Below are positions 35,426-45,146 of a DNA stretch of 64,000 nucleotides, piece by piece. The DNA is taken from assembly GCF_023146395.1 (NCBI RefSeq), contig NZ_JAGLCD010000017.1, positions 1 to 64,000 of the forward strand, given 5' to 3'. This DNA is from Aeromicrobium sp. Its GTDB lineage: Bacteria > Actinomycetota > Actinomycetes > Propionibacteriales > Nocardioidaceae. The notes beneath the pieces are model-generated. The model was not told where the DNA came from and made no database searches. It was given only the letters and a program-made list of their open reading frames with translations. Each line of letters starts with the position of its first letter. Positions within the stretch are counted from its first letter, which is position 1. The position numbers and the translations under genes are program-made.

Positions 35426-37300
35426 TCAGACGAGGCGGCGGACGACCTCGGCATTGGTGGCGGCCGCCCCGAGGCGCTCCAGCACGGCGGCGACGGCCAC
35501 CGAGGGAGCCAGCTCGGTCAGCTCGCGACGCCAGGCCCGCGCGGCCGCGAGCTCGTCGGCAGACTGCAGCAGGTCGTCGTGGCGCGTGCTCGAGGCCACC
35601 GGGTCGATCGCCGGGAACTGACGCTTCGAGGCCGCGTCGCCGTCGAGCCGCAGCTCGGTCGTGACGGTGCCCCGGACCTCACCGAGGATGAGGTCGTCGA
35701 TGCGTGAGCCGGTCTCGACCAGGGCCGTCGCCAGGACCGTCAGCGAACCGCCGTCCTCGAGGTTGCGGGCCGCGCCCAGCAGGCGCTTGGGGGCGAACAG
35801 GGCGGAGGCGTCGACGCCGTCGGCGAGCACGCGGCCCTGACCGGCCGCAGCCTGGTTGTACGCACGGCCCAGGCGCGTGATGCCGTCGATCAGCACCACG
35901 ACGTCGTGACCGAGCTCGACGAGCCGCTTGGCCCGCTCGATCGCGAGCTCCGCGACGGTCGTGTGGTCGCCGGCCGGGCGGTCGAACGTCGAGGAGATGA
36001 CCTCGCCCTTGACCGACCGCTGGAAATCGGTGACCTCCTCAGGCCGCTCGTCGACCAGGACGATCATGAGGTGGCACTCGGGGTTGTTCGCCGTGACGGC
36101 GGCCGCGAGCTGGCGCAGCACGCTGGTGTTGCCGGCCGCCGGAGGCGCGACCAGAAGACCGCGCTGACCCTTGCCGATCGGCGCGAACAGGTCGACGACC
36201 CGGCCCACGACGTTGTGCTGGTCGGTCTCGAGGCGCAGGCGCTGGGTGGGGAACACCGGGGTCAGCGACTCGAACTCGGAGCGGGCCTTGGCCTCCTCGA
36301 GGGTCATGCCGTTGACGGAGTCGACCCGGACCATCGGGTTGAACTTCTCCTTGCGCTCGCCCTCACGCGGCTGGCGGACCTGACCCACGACGGCGTCGCC
36401 GCGGCGAAGTCCCCACTTGCGCACCATCGACAGCGAGACGTAGACGTCGTTCTCGCTCGGGAGGTAGCCGGTGGTCCGGACGAAGGCGTAGTTGTCGAGG
36501 ATGTCGACGATGCCGGCGGCCGGGACGAGCACGTCGTCCTCGGTGACCTGGACGTCACCGTCGGCGCCGCGACCACCGCGGCCACGGCCGCGTCGGTTGC
36601 GGCGGCGTCCGCCGTTCTCGTCGTCGTCGTGCGAACCCTGGTCGGAGGACCGGTTCTGCTGGCCGCCCTGACCCTTCTGGTCGCCCTGGTTCTGCTGGTC
36701 GCCCTGACCCTTCTGCTGCTTGGCCTGGCCCCCGCCCTTGTCGTTGCTGCCCTTGTCGTTGCTGCCCTTGTCGTTACCGGCCTTGTCGTTACCGCCCTTG
36801 TCGTTGCCGCCCTGCTGGCCGCGGCCCTGACCGCGCTCGGGGCGATCGGACTGGTCCTGCTTGGCACCACGGTCCTGCTTCGAGGCGCGGTCCTGCTTGG
36901 ACGCGCGCTCCGGCTGCTCATCGGCAGCCGAGTCGGACTTCTGGGCGGCCGGGGCCTGCTTGGCCGGACGATCCCCCGCGTCCTTGGCGGATCCGCGCCC
37001 GGAACGGGCCGGTTTCGACGCCTGCTCGCCAGAGTCGTCGCCCTGAGGCGTCGACGCCGTCGCCGCCGGAGCGGCCTTGGGGGTCTCGCCGCGCGCGGCC
37101 TTGATCGCGTCGATCAAGGCTCCCTTGCGCAGCGTGTTCGCGCCCTCGATGCCGAGCTCGGCGGCGATCTCCTGGAGCTCGGCGATGACCTTGCCGCCGA
37201 GCGCACCCCCGCTGCTGCGGCGGGCGGGACGAGTCGCGGCCTGCGCCGTGGCGGGCTCAGGGGTGGTGGGCTCCTGGGGAGCCTGGGTCGTGTCAGTCAC
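35426..37300 (-). CDS. rho: Transcription termination factor Rho
   Basis: A 624-residue Rho hexameric helicase. The C-terminal 400 residues are standard: RNA-binding fold, P-loop region GLLVAPPAAGNTSVLRQLA, VLIDGITRLGRAYN and GGSLTVLATALVETGS. The P-loop reads PPAAGNTS rather than the common PPKAGKTT, so the Walker lysine is replaced by Asn; Rho proteins of some actinobacteria differ here as well. Between the N-terminal Rho_N domain and the core lies about 200 residues of low-complexity Gln/Asp/Lys/Gly sequence with repeated NDKG units and an Arg-rich patch. Start GTG 37300. Confidence 0.95.
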   Translation of the reverse strand: MTDTTQAPQEPTTPEPATAQAATRPARRSSGGALGGKVIAELQEIAAELGIEGANTLRKGALIDAIKAARGETPKAAPAATASTPQGDDSGEQASKPARSGRGSAKDAGDRPAKQAPAAQKSDSAADEQPERASKQDRASKQDRGAKQDQSDRPERGQGRGQQGGNDKGGNDKAGNDKGSNDKGSNDKGGGQAKQQKGQGDQQNQGDQKGQGGQQNRSSDQGSHDDDENGGRRRNRRGRGRGGRGADGDVQVTEDDVLVPAAGIVDILDNYAFVRTTGYLPSENDVYVSLSMVRKWGLRRGDAVVGQVRQPREGERKEKFNPMVRVDSVNGMTLEEAKARSEFESLTPVFPTQRLRLETDQHNVVGRVVDLFAPIGKGQRGLLVAPPAAGNTSVLRQLAAAVTANNPECHLMIVLVDERPEEVTDFQRSVKGEVISSTFDRPAGDHTTVAELAIERAKRLVELGHDVVVLIDGITRLGRAYNQAAAGQGRVLADGVDASALFAPKRLLGAARNLEDGGSLTVLATALVETGSRIDDLILGEVRGTVTTELRLDGDAASKRQFPAIDPVASSTRHDDLLQSADELAAARAWRRELTELAPSVAVAAVLERLGAAATNAEVVRRLV

Positions 37301-37429
37301 AGATGGATTTCCCTCTAGACGATGGTCTCGCCACGTCCGCGCGACGGCGGTCAGAGAGGAACGATTCGAACCGAACGGTTCCCGTGGCGTGCCGAGGAGT
37401 GTGTTCTCGACTCCGGCGCTGTCAGCCTA
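37301..37429 (-). promoter_or_regulatory. rho promoter and long 5' leader
   Basis: The -10 hexamer TAGGCT (37429-37424) overlaps the TAG stop of thrB. It predicts a leader of about 115 bases that holds a near palindrome GAACCG-AA-CGGTTC (37368-37381 on the plus strand). Long rho leaders are used for autoregulation in other bacteria; here this is inference. Confidence 0.4.
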
Positions 37430-38302
37430 GCACCGGACGGTCGCGCCCTCGGCGTCGACGTCCAGGTGGTGCAGGGCCCATCCGGCCGGCAGGGCGTCGT
37501 CGATGCCCCGGGCGAACGCGAGCACGGTCGGGCCGGCGCCCGAGATGACCGCGGGCACGCCCTCGACGCGCAGCGAGCGCACGAGTCGGTAGGACTCCGG
37601 CATCGCCGTGCTGCGGTAGGGCTGGTGGAGCCGGTCCTCGGTGGCCGAGATCAGCCGGTGCGGCGCGTGCAGCAACGCCGCGACCAGCAGCGCCGACCGC
37701 CCGGCGTTGAAGACCGCGTCGGCATGCGGCACGCGCTCGGGCAGCAGGCCACGGGCCTCGGCCGTGGAGACCGCCGTCGGCGGCACGAACACCGTGACCG
37801 GGACCTGGCAGTCGAGCCGTTCGACCGCGGCTGCCGCACCGTCGACCCAGGAGATGGTGAGACCGCCGAACAGGGCCGGGGCGACGTTGTCGGGATGTCC
37901 CTCCAGATCGGTCGCAAGCTGGAAGAGGGCCGCGTCGTCCAGGCGGTCCTCACCCTCGACGAGGGCCCGTGCCGCGACGATCCCGCCGACGATCGCGGCC
38001 GCGCTGGAGCCGAGGCCACGTCCGTGCGGCACGACGTTGCGGCACGTGAGACGCAGGCCGACGGGTCTCTCCCCCAGGAGATCGAAGGCCGCGTGCATCG
38101 CCCTGACCACGAGATGGGTCTCGTCGAGCGGCACCTCGCCCTGGCCCGCGCCGGTGACGTCGATGTGAAGACCTGAGTCGGCCGCCTCGACCGTGATCTC
38201 GTCGTACAGGTCCAGGGCGAGCCCGAGGGCGTCGAACCCGGGGCCGAGATTGGCACTCGTGGCGGGCACCCGCACCGTGACCGGGGTCGTGCGCACGGTC
38301 AC
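37427..38302 (-). CDS. thrB: Homoserine kinase
   Basis: A 291-residue GHMP kinase that phosphorylates homoserine. The ATP-binding signature is [17 protein letters not shown]; the N-terminus [18 protein letters not shown] is the other diagnostic motif. Start GTG 38302 overlaps the thrC stop (GTGA). Last gene of hom-thrC-thrB. Confidence 0.96.
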   Translation of the reverse strand: MTVRTTPVTVRVPATSANLGPGFDALGLALDLYDEITVEAADSGLHIDVTGAGQGEVPLDETHLVVRAMHAAFDLLGERPVGLRLTCRNVVPHGRGLGSSAAAIVGGIVAARALVEGEDRLDDAALFQLATDLEGHPDNVAPALFGGLTISWVDGAAAAVERLDCQVPVTVFVPPTAVSTAEARGLLPERVPHADAVFNAGRSALLVAALLHAPHRLISATEDRLHQPYRSTAMPESYRLVRSLRVEGVPAVISGAGPTVLAFARGIDDALPAGWALHHLDVDAEGATVRC

Positions 38303-39363
38303 CGAAGCCCTGCGGTCTCGGCCGCCGCGTCGACGTCGACGTCGATCACGGCGTCGACCAGGTCGCCCCGGTGGGCCATCGCGGTGTCGATGTCCTTGAG
38401 CCCGTGTCCCGTGACGGTGACGGTGATCGTGAGCCCGGGCTCGATCTCGCCGGCTGCCGCGGCCGCGAGCAGACCGGCGACGCCCGTGGCCGACGCGGGC
38501 TCGACGAAGATGCCCTCGCGGGCGCCGAGCTCACGCTGCGCCGCGAGGATCTGCTCGTCCTGGACCATGTCGATGCGTCCGCCCGACTCGTCGCGGGCGT
38601 TCTCGGCAAAGGTCCAGGAGGCCGGGTTGCCGATGCGGATCGCGGTCGCGACGGTGTCGGGCTCGGGCACGACCCGGCCCAGCACGATGGGTGCTGCGCC
38701 CGCGGCCTGGAAACCCCAGATGCGAGGGCGGCTCGTCGTGACCCCGGCGGCCTCGTACTCGACGAAGCCCTTCCAGTAGGCCGTGATGTTGCCCGCGTTG
38801 CCGACCGGCAGCACGTGCAGGTCCGGGGCCTGGCCGAGCACGTCCGCGATCTCGAACGACGCCGTCTTCTGACCCTCGATGCGGATCGGGTTGACGGAGT
38901 TCACGAGGGCGACCGGGTACTCCTTGGCCAGCCCGCGCGAGAGGTCGAGGCAGTCGTCGAAGTTGCCGCGCACCTGGATGATGTCGGCCCCGTGCATGAC
39001 GGCCTGCGCCATCTTCCCGGCCGCGATGCGCCCGTGCGGCACGAGCACGATGGGCGTGAGGCCCGCCCGGGCCGCGTACGCCGTCATCGACGCGGAGGTG
39101 TTGCCGGTGGACGCGCACACGACCGCCTTGGCGCCCTGGGCGACCGCCGCCGAGATCGCGGTCGTCATGCCGCGGTCCTTGAACGATCCCGTGGGGTTCT
39201 GGCCCTCCACCTTGACGTAGACGTCGCCCCGGACGACCTGCGACAACCAGGCCGAGTGCACGAGCGGGGTTCCGCCCTCACCGAGCGTCTGCGCCTTGAC
39301 GTCGTCGTCGAACGGCAGCCACTCGCGGTACTCCTCGATGACGCCCCGCCACGGCCTGGCCAT
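38299..39363 (-). CDS. thrC: Threonine synthase
   Basis: A 354-residue PLP enzyme that makes threonine from phosphohomoserine. The PLP lysine is in [11 protein letters not shown]; the phosphate-binding glycine loop is [13 protein letters not shown]. The short form (no N-terminal extension) is typical of actinobacteria. Start ATG 39363 overlaps the hom stop (TGATG); GTG 39366 is possible. Confidence 0.96.
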   Translation of the reverse strand: MARPWRGVIEEYREWLPFDDDVKAQTLGEGGTPLVHSAWLSQVVRGDVYVKVEGQNPTGSFKDRGMTTAISAAVAQGAKAVVCASTGNTSASMTAYAARAGLTPIVLVPHGRIAAGKMAQAVMHGADIIQVRGNFDDCLDLSRGLAKEYPVALVNSVNPIRIEGQKTASFEIADVLGQAPDLHVLPVGNAGNITAYWKGFVEYEAAGVTTSRPRIWGFQAAGAAPIVLGRVVPEPDTVATAIRIGNPASWTFAENARDESGGRIDMVQDEQILAAQRELGAREGIFVEPASATGVAGLLAAAAAGEIEPGLTITVTVTGHGLKDIDTAMAHRGDLVDAVIDVDVDAAAETAGLR

Positions 39364-40685
39364 CACTGACCTCCCTCGACACGCATGACCGACGAGACGC
39401 CACGCACCACGTCCAGGCCCCGGAGCGCCTCGACGGTGGCGGCGAGCGACGCGTCCTGCGCCTCGTGCGTCACGATGACGAGCTGGGCGTCGGAGTCGTG
39501 TCCCTCCTGGCGCAGCGTGCGGATCGAGACCCCGAACCGCGCGAACTCCTGCGCGATCGTGGCGAGCACGCCGGCCCGGTCGTCGACGTCGACCACCAGG
39601 TGGTACTGCGTGCGGGCCCGGCCGATGGGCACGAGCTCGACGTCGGCGTGCGAGGTCTCCCCCGGTCCGAACACGTCGCTGACGCGATTGCGGGCGACCG
39701 AGACGACGTCGCCGAGCACCGCGCTGGCCGTGGGAGCGCCGCCGGCGCCCGGGCCGTAGAACATGAGCTGACCGGCGGCCTCGGACTCGACGAACACCGC
39801 GTTGAACGCGCCTCGCACGCTGGCGAGCGGGTGCTCGAGGGGCACCATGGCCGGATGGACCCGGGCGCTCACAGCCGGTCCCTCGGGGGTCTCGATCTGC
39901 TCGCAGATCGCGAGCAGCTTGACGACCGACCCCATCTCGGCGGCCGACCGCACGGCCTCGGCCGTGACCGACCGGATGCCCTCGCAGTGCACGTCGTCGA
40001 GGGTCAGGTTGGTGTGGAACGCCAACCCGGCCAGGAGCGCCGCCTTCGCCGCGGCGTCGTGGCCGTCGACGTCGGCGGTGGGATCGGCCTCGGCGTAGCC
40101 CAGGCGCTGGGCCTCCGCGAGGGCCTCGTCGAAGCTCTGACCCTGGGTCGACATCTGGTCGAGGATGTAGTTGGTGGTGCCGTTGACGATGCCCAGGACC
40201 CGGCTCACCCGGTCGCCCGCGAGCGACTCACGCAGCGGGCGCACGATCGGGATCGCGCCGGCGATGGCCGCCTCGAAGGAGAGGTCGCGCTGCGCCTTCT
40301 CGGCCAGGGCGAACAGACCGGCACCCTGGTCGGCCAGCAGCGCCTTGTTCGCCGTCACGACCGACGCCCCGTGCTCGAGCGCGGTGCGGATGAGGTCGCC
40401 CGCCGGGTCGATGCCGCCGAGGACCTCGATCACGATGTCGAGGTCGCCTGCGCGCACGAGCGCCTCGGCGTCGTCGGTGAACACCTCCGGCGGCAGGCCG
40501 AGTCCGCGGTCGCGGGTCACGTCGCGCACGGCGATCGCGGCAAGCTCGAGGGGCACCCCGACCCGCCGCGCGAGCTCGTCGGCGTCGCGCGTCAGGCGTC
40601 GGGCCACCTCCGTGCCGACGACACCGCACCCGAGCAGTGCGACGCGCAACGGATGGTCACGAGGGGGACGATCGACGGAGTTCAC
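39363..40685 (-). CDS. hom: Homoserine dehydrogenase
   Basis: A 440-residue NAD(P)-dependent enzyme that reduces aspartate semialdehyde to homoserine. N-terminal nucleotide-binding fold [19 protein letters not shown], catalytic core [11 protein letters not shown] and [19 protein letters not shown], and a C-terminal ACT domain ([18 protein letters not shown]) which in related species gives threonine feedback inhibition. Start GTG 40685 has TAGGCT 7 nt upstream, which suggests a leaderless message. Confidence 0.96.
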   Translation of the reverse strand: MNSVDRPPRDHPLRVALLGCGVVGTEVARRLTRDADELARRVGVPLELAAIAVRDVTRDRGLGLPPEVFTDDAEALVRAGDLDIVIEVLGGIDPAGDLIRTALEHGASVVTANKALLADQGAGLFALAEKAQRDLSFEAAIAGAIPIVRPLRESLAGDRVSRVLGIVNGTTNYILDQMSTQGQSFDEALAEAQRLGYAEADPTADVDGHDAAAKAALLAGLAFHTNLTLDDVHCEGIRSVTAEAVRSAAEMGSVVKLLAICEQIETPEGPAVSARVHPAMVPLEHPLASVRGAFNAVFVESEAAGQLMFYGPGAGGAPTASAVLGDVVSVARNRVSDVFGPGETSHADVELVPIGRARTQYHLVVDVDDRAGVLATIAQEFARFGVSIRTLRQEGHDSDAQLVIVTHEAQDASLAATVEALRGLDVVRGVSSVMRVEGGQ

Positions 40686-40692
40686 GGGAGTC

Positions 40693-40698
40693 AGCCTA
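40693..40698 (-). promoter_or_regulatory. -10 element TAGGCT of the hom-thrC-thrB operon (leaderless)
   Basis: TAGGCT ends 7 nt before GTG 40685; there is no ribosome-binding site. Confidence 0.5.
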
Positions 40699-40758
40699 TC
40701 GGCGGGCGGCTCCACCCCGTGCGCCGCGCTCCGTACCCATCCGCCACGCCGCTCGTTG

Positions 40759-40764
40759 TAGCAT
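40759..40764 (+). promoter_or_regulatory. Possible -10 element TAGCAT for the secreted protein gene
   Basis: TAGCAT is 35 bases before ATG 40799; the leader would contain the GAGAGGAG ribosome-binding site. Confidence 0.4.
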
Positions 40765-40798
40765 CGGCCGCCACGAGGGCGCCGCGAGAGGAGCATGT

Positions 40799-41344
40799 AT
40801 GGCATCCGACAGGTGGCAGCGGATCCGCAGGTGGGCGCGACGCCGACGTACGGCGCTGCTCGTCGGGGGCGCTGCCCTCGCGCTGGTCGCGATCGCGGCG
40901 TACCTGATCTACGACATCGCCACCGAGCCCGTCGTGGGCGGCGACTCCACGGCCTCCGACCCGTTCACGGTGCCGTCGGGGACCCCCACCCTCCCGCCCC
41001 CCGGGACGAATGGCACCACCGGGCTCGACCCCGCCGCGTTCGGCCTGCCGACCGGCGGCCTGTCGGTCGGGTGCGACGTCACGAGCTTCACGATGTCGTT
41101 CACCTCGGACGCCCCGATCGCGATCGCCGGATACCTGTCCTCCGGCGGCGAGAGCGGCTACTTCCCGAACGACGCCACGGGATCGGTCACGCTCCAGCAG
41201 TGCCCGACGGACCCGTCGGTCCTGATCATCGCCCAGGCGGGCCCGACGGCCTCGAGGATCACGTGCACCACGACCCGGTCCGGCCGGGTCGTCGAGACGC
41301 AGACCGCCTCGGGGTCCTACGGCATCGTCGCCTGCTACGCCTGA
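40799..41344 (+). CDS. Membrane-anchored secreted hypothetical protein
   Basis: A 181-residue protein: a basic start (MASDRWQRIRRWARRRR), one membrane helix (TALLVGGAALALVAIAAYLI), a Pro/Thr/Gly-rich linker (SGTPTLPPPGTNGTTG) and an extracytoplasmic domain with four cysteines (C148-C182 region excluded; seen in VGCDVTS, LQQCPTD, ITCTTTR and VACYA), perhaps two disulfides. I know no family. It runs opposite to its neighbours and separates lysA from hom, which are adjacent in mycobacteria. AGGAG lies 6 nt before ATG 40799. Its stop is only four bases from the lysA stop. Confidence 0.7.
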   Translation: MASDRWQRIRRWARRRRTALLVGGAALALVAIAAYLIYDIATEPVVGGDSTASDPFTVPSGTPTLPPPGTNGTTGLDPAAFGLPTGGLSVGCDVTSFTMSFTSDAPIAIAGYLSSGGESGYFPNDATGSVTLQQCPTDPSVLIIAQAGPTASRITCTTTRSGRVVETQTASGSYGIVACYA

Positions 41345-41348
41345 GTCG

Positions 41349-42743
41349 TCACACGACGTCGAGGGCGAGCAGGTCGTCCTCGGTCTCACGCCGCACGATC
41401 ACCCGGGACTCGCCCTCGCGCACCGCGACGACGGGCGGGCGCGGCACGTGGTTGTAGTTGCTCGCGAGCGAACGGCAGTAGGCACCCGTGCCGGGCACGG
41501 CGAGCAGGTCGCCCGGTCCCAGGTCGGCCGGCAGGTACTCGTCCTTGACCACGACGTCACCTGACTCGCAGTGCTTGCCCACGACCCGGCTCAGCACCGC
41601 TGGCGCGTCGGAGAGGCGCGAGGCGAGGGTCGCGGAGTAGTCGGCGCTGTAGAGCGCGGCGCGGATGTTGTCGCTCATCCCGCCGTCGACCGCGACGTAG
41701 CGACGCGAGGCACCACCGTCGAGGGCGACGTCCTTCGTGGTGCCGACCGTGTAGAGCGTGAAGGTGGACGGACCCACGATCGCCCGACCGGGCTCGATCG
41801 AGAGCTTCGGCACCCCGATGTCGAGGGCGTGGCACTCGTCGTCGACGATCTTGGTGATCTCGCGAGCGAGGTCCTCGGGCCGGCGCGGGTCGTCCTGCGT
41901 CGTGTAGGCGATGCCGAAACCGCCGCCGAGGTCGAGCTCGGGCAGCGTGACGCCGAGCTCCCGCTCGATCTCGGCCTGCAGCCGCAGCACCCGACGCGCC
42001 GCGACCTCGAATCCGTCCGTGACGAAGATCTGGGACCCGATGTGCGAGTGCAGGCCCAGCAGCTGCAGGCCCGAGGCCGTCGTGATGCGCCGGACCGCCT
42101 CGAGCGCCTGGCCGCCGGCGATCGAGAAGCCGAACTTCTGGTCCTCGTGCGAGGTCGAGATGTACTCGTGGGTGTGGGCCTCGACGCCGGCGGTGACGCG
42201 AACCATGACCCGGACCGTGGCGTCCATCTCCTCGACGAGGCGCGTCAGGCGGTCGATCTCGTCGAACGAGTCGACGATGATGCGACCGACCCCGACCTCG
42301 ACCGCCCGCCGGAGCTCGGCCTCGGACTTGTTGTTGCCGTGAAAGGCGATCCGCGCGGGCGGGAACTCCGCCCGCAGCGCTACGGCGAGCTCTCCGCCGG
42401 TGCAGACATCGAGGTTGAGACCCTCCTGCGCGACCCACCGCGCGGTCGCGACGCACAGGAAGGACTTGCCGGCGTAGAACACGTCGGCGTTGCTGAACGC
42501 GTCACGGAACGCCCGGGCCCGCTGGCGGAAGTCGTCCTCGTCGACGACGTACAGCGGCGTGCCGTGCTCGGCCGCCAGCTCGGCGGCGGACTCCCCCGCC
42601 ACCGTCAGGACCCCGTCGGTCTTGGCCGCGTGGCGCGACCAGAGGTGGGTGACGAGCTGGTTGACGTCGTCCGGGCGGTGCAGCCAGGCCGGACCGCGGT
42701 CGCCGGCTTGTCCGTGCAGGGCGCCGGCCTCGTGGGAACGCAT
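41349..42743 (-). CDS. lysA: Diaminopimelate decarboxylase
   Basis: A 464-residue PLP enzyme, last step of lysine synthesis. PLP lysine in VFYAGKSFLC, GLHSHIGSQI, DLGGGFGIAYT and the CESGD motif near the C-terminus are all seen. Start ATG 42743 is preceded by GGAGGAGGATGG. It follows argS by 17 bases, as in M. tuberculosis (Rv1292-Rv1293). Confidence 0.97.
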   Translation of the reverse strand: MRSHEAGALHGQAGDRGPAWLHRPDDVNQLVTHLWSRHAAKTDGVLTVAGESAAELAAEHGTPLYVVDEDDFRQRARAFRDAFSNADVFYAGKSFLCVATARWVAQEGLNLDVCTGGELAVALRAEFPPARIAFHGNNKSEAELRRAVEVGVGRIIVDSFDEIDRLTRLVEEMDATVRVMVRVTAGVEAHTHEYISTSHEDQKFGFSIAGGQALEAVRRITTASGLQLLGLHSHIGSQIFVTDGFEVAARRVLRLQAEIERELGVTLPELDLGGGFGIAYTTQDDPRRPEDLAREITKIVDDECHALDIGVPKLSIEPGRAIVGPSTFTLYTVGTTKDVALDGGASRRYVAVDGGMSDNIRAALYSADYSATLASRLSDAPAVLSRVVGKHCESGDVVVKDEYLPADLGPGDLLAVPGTGAYCRSLASNYNHVPRPPVVAVREGESRVIVRRETEDDLLALDVV

Positions 42744-42760
42744 GGCCCCATCCTCCTCCA

Positions 42761-44425
42761 TCACATCCGGTCGGGAGCACCCACTCCGAGAAGACCGAGT
42801 CCGTTGGCCAGGACCTGTCGCGTCGCGGCCACCAGAACCAGGCGCGACCGGTGGACGTCGGCGACCTCCTCGTCGCCCATCGGCAGGACCCGGCACACGT
42901 CGTAGAACTTGTGGAACTTCGACGCGGTGTCCTCGAGGTAGCGCGCGACCCGGTGCGGCTCCCGCAGCTCCGCGGCCCGCGTGACGAGGCGCGGGTACTC
43001 CGCGAGCGCGCGCAGGAGGTCACCCTCCTGCGGGGTGTCGAGGAGCTCGGGCACCAGGACGTCGACGTCCGGCGTGATGCCGAGATCGCCGGCGTTGCGC
43101 ACGATCGAGGAGAGCCGCGCGTGCGCGTACTGCACGTAGTAGACGGGGTTGTCACTGCTGCTGCTGGCCCAGAGGTCGAGGTCGAGGTCGATCTGGGAGT
43201 CGGTCGAGTACCGGGCCAGCGCGTAGCGAGCGGCGTCGACCCCGATCGCGCCCACGAGGTCCTCCAGCGTGATGACGGTGCCCGCCCGCTTGCTCATGCG
43301 CAACGGCTCGCCGTCCTTGAGCAGGTTGACCATCTGGCCGATCAGGATCTCGAGGTTCACGCCCGGCTCGTCGCCGAACGCGGCGCACATCGCCATCATC
43401 CGCGAGACGTAGCCGTGGTGGTCGGCGCCCAGCATGATGATCGCGCGGTCGAAGCCCCGCTCGCGCTTGTCGAGGTAATAGGCCAGGTCGCCCGAGATGT
43501 AGGCCGGCTCGCCGTCGGACTTGATGACCACGCGGTCCTTGTCGTCGCCGTAGTCGGAGGTGCGCAGCCACCGCGCGCCGTCGCGCTCGTACATCTTGCC
43601 GAGCTCCTCCAGCCGGCCGATCGCACGGTCCACGGCCCCCGACTCGTGCAGGTCGTTCTCGTGGAAGTAGACGTCGAAGTCGACCCCGAAGTCGTGCAGG
43701 CTCTGCTTGATCTCCCCGAACATCCGCTCGACGCCCTCAGCGCGGAACGTCTCGACGGCCTCGGCGTCGGGCAGGTCCGTCGCCCCGGGACGTGCGACGA
43801 CGACCGCATCGGCGATGTCGTGGATGTACTGGCCCCCGTACCCGTCCTCGGGCGCCGCCTGGCCACGGGCCGCGGCCAGCAGCGAGCGCGCGAAGCGGTC
43901 GATCTGCATGCCGTGGTCGTTGAAGTAGTACTCGCGCGTGACGTCGGCGCCGATGTTCTCCAGCAGCCGCCCGAGCGAGTCGCCGACGGCGGCCCAGCGC
44001 ACACCGCCGATGTGGATCGGACCGGTGGGGTTGGCACTGACGAACTCGAGGTTGACCTTCTGTCCCGCGTAGGCGTCGCTGCGGCCATAGGCCGGACCGG
44101 CGGCCAGGACCTGGGCGGCCACGGCACCCTGGGCGCCCGCCGCGACCCGCACGTTGAGGAAGCCGGGCCCGGCGACCTCGACCGAGGCGATGCCGTCGTT
44201 CTCGGCGAGCACGTCGGCGAGGTCCTGCGCGAGCTCGCGCGGTGGACGGCCGGCCCGCTTGGCGAGCTTCAACGCGATGTTGGTCGCGTAGTCGCCGTGC
44301 TCCTTGACCTTCGGACGCTCGACGAGCACCTCGGTCGGCAGCGGTTCCGGCGAGCTCAGGCGCCCGTCGCCCGCCAGGCGGCCGAGGGCGGACACGATCA
44401 CGTCACTGAGCTGCTCGGGAGTCAC
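42761..44425 (-). CDS. argS: Arginyl-tRNA synthetase
   Basis: A 554-residue class I synthetase. The HIGH motif is in [16 protein letters not shown] (HIGG) and the KMSKS equivalent is RMSKRAGT; the N-terminal additional domain for the tRNA D-loop is present. Start GTG 44425 has TAGACT 6 nt upstream. It heads the argS-lysA unit and lies 500 bases from a tRNA-Arg gene, a natural partner though not a required one. Confidence 0.97.
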   Translation of the reverse strand: MTPEQLSDVIVSALGRLAGDGRLSSPEPLPTEVLVERPKVKEHGDYATNIALKLAKRAGRPPRELAQDLADVLAENDGIASVEVAGPGFLNVRVAAGAQGAVAAQVLAAGPAYGRSDAYAGQKVNLEFVSANPTGPIHIGGVRWAAVGDSLGRLLENIGADVTREYYFNDHGMQIDRFARSLLAAARGQAAPEDGYGGQYIHDIADAVVVARPGATDLPDAEAVETFRAEGVERMFGEIKQSLHDFGVDFDVYFHENDLHESGAVDRAIGRLEELGKMYERDGARWLRTSDYGDDKDRVVIKSDGEPAYISGDLAYYLDKRERGFDRAIIMLGADHHGYVSRMMAMCAAFGDEPGVNLEILIGQMVNLLKDGEPLRMSKRAGTVITLEDLVGAIGVDAARYALARYSTDSQIDLDLDLWASSSSDNPVYYVQYAHARLSSIVRNAGDLGITPDVDVLVPELLDTPQEGDLLRALAEYPRLVTRAAELREPHRVARYLEDTASKFHKFYDVCRVLPMGDEEVADVHRSRLVLVAATRQVLANGLGLLGVGAPDRM

Positions 44426-44431
44426 CCGCGG

Positions 44432-44437
44432 AGTCTA
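44432..44437 (-). promoter_or_regulatory. -10 element TAGACT of argS (leaderless)
   Basis: TAGACT ends 6 nt before GTG 44425. The upstream regulator gene ends at 44435, so this element overlaps its stop codon. Confidence 0.5.
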
Positions 44438-44842
44438 TCGACGCCCGTTCCGGACCAGCTCCGCCACGGTGGCCACCAGGTGGTCCGGGTCGAACGGCTT
44501 GACGAGGTAGGCGTCGACGCCGGCGTCCCAGCCGCGCTGGACCGAGGCGGGATGGCCCTGCGTCGTCACCATGATCACCGTGAGGTCCCGCAGGGCAGGA
44601 TCGGCGCGGATCGCCTGGGTCGCGGCGAGGCCGTCCATGCGCGGCATCATGACGTCGATCGTGACGGCGTCCGGCAGCGACGCGCTCCCGCGCAGGATCT
44701 CGAGGGCGTCCACACCGTCGAACGCCTCCTCGACCTCGAATCCGGCGAGCTCGAGATTCATCCGGATGAGGAACCGGATCGAGGCGGTGTCGTCGACGAC
44801 CAGCACGCGTCGGCCGGTCCCGGCGCCCGTCAGCTCCTCCAC
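44435..44842 (-). CDS. Single-domain CheY-like response regulator
   Basis: A 135-residue receiver domain with no output domain. VLVVDDTAS gives the acidic pair, VTIDVMMPRMDG the phosphoacceptor Asp, MVTTQG the switch Thr and YLVKPFDP the conserved Lys. No histidine kinase lies nearby. I prefer GTG 44842 to the earlier GTG 44851 because TACCGT lies exactly 7 nt upstream of it. The target is unknown; stand-alone receivers often act in phosphorelays or on c-di-GMP or stress pathways. Confidence 0.88.
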   Translation of the reverse strand: MEELTGAGTGRRVLVVDDTASIRFLIRMNLELAGFEVEEAFDGVDALEILRGSASLPDAVTIDVMMPRMDGLAATQAIRADPALRDLTVIMVTTQGHPASVQRGWDAGVDAYLVKPFDPDHLVATVAELVRNGRR

Positions 44843-44849
44843 CTGTCTC

Positions 44850-44855
44850 ACGGTA
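44850..44855 (-). promoter_or_regulatory. -10 element TACCGT of the response regulator gene (leaderless)
   Basis: TACCGT ends 7 nt before GTG 44842; it also supports that start. Confidence 0.45.
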
Positions 44856-44916
44856 TCGGCGGTCCGGTAGGCTCGGCGCGGAAACGGACGGTCCGGTGCA
44901 CGCTGCCGGGCCCCGG

Positions 44917-44988
44917 GCCCCCGTAGCTCAGGGGATAGAGCGCCGCCCTCCGGAGGCGGAAGCGCAGGTTCGAATCCTGCCGGGGGTA
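44917..44988 (+). tRNA. tRNA-Arg(CCG)
   Basis: A 72-nt cloverleaf: acceptor GCCCCCG/CGGGGGT, D-arm GCTC-8-GAGC, anticodon arm CCGCC-CTCCGGA-GGCGG with anticodon CCG, variable AAGC and T-arm GCAGG-TTCGAAT-CCTGC, discriminator A. CCA is not encoded. It reads the CGG arginine codon, which is common in this GC-rich genome. No integrase or attachment duplication is seen. Confidence 0.97.
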
Positions 44989-44998
44989 CTCGCTGGAC

Positions 44999-45029
44999 GA
45001 GGGCCCGGACCCCAGCGGTCCGGGCCCTC
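44999..45029 (+). terminator. Hairpin terminator of tRNA-Arg
   Basis: Perfect 13-bp stem (44999-45011 with 45017-45029) with a five-base loop CCAGC, 10 bases after the tRNA. There is no T run after the stem. Confidence 0.8.
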
Positions 45030-45133
45030 TGTCGTGTCACGGGCCGATCGGCGTCGGACCGCGGAGCCCCGGTCTGGCGCCGAGCGGTCGTGACCAGCGC
45101 CCCTCGGCTTGCCTCGCACCGTGCGAGGGTCGC

Positions 45134-45139
45134 TAGCGT
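45134..45139 (+). promoter_or_regulatory. -10 element TAGCGT of the MerR/thioesterase unit (leaderless)
   Basis: TAGCGT ends 7 nt before ATG 45147; no ribosome-binding site is seen. Confidence 0.5.
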
Positions 45140-45146
45140 CGCGCAC

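Noticed and set aside
44917-45029. Genomic island at tRNA-Arg
   Set aside because: No integrase, no duplicated tRNA 3' end, and neighbours are ordinary genes; the inverted repeat after the tRNA is its terminator.
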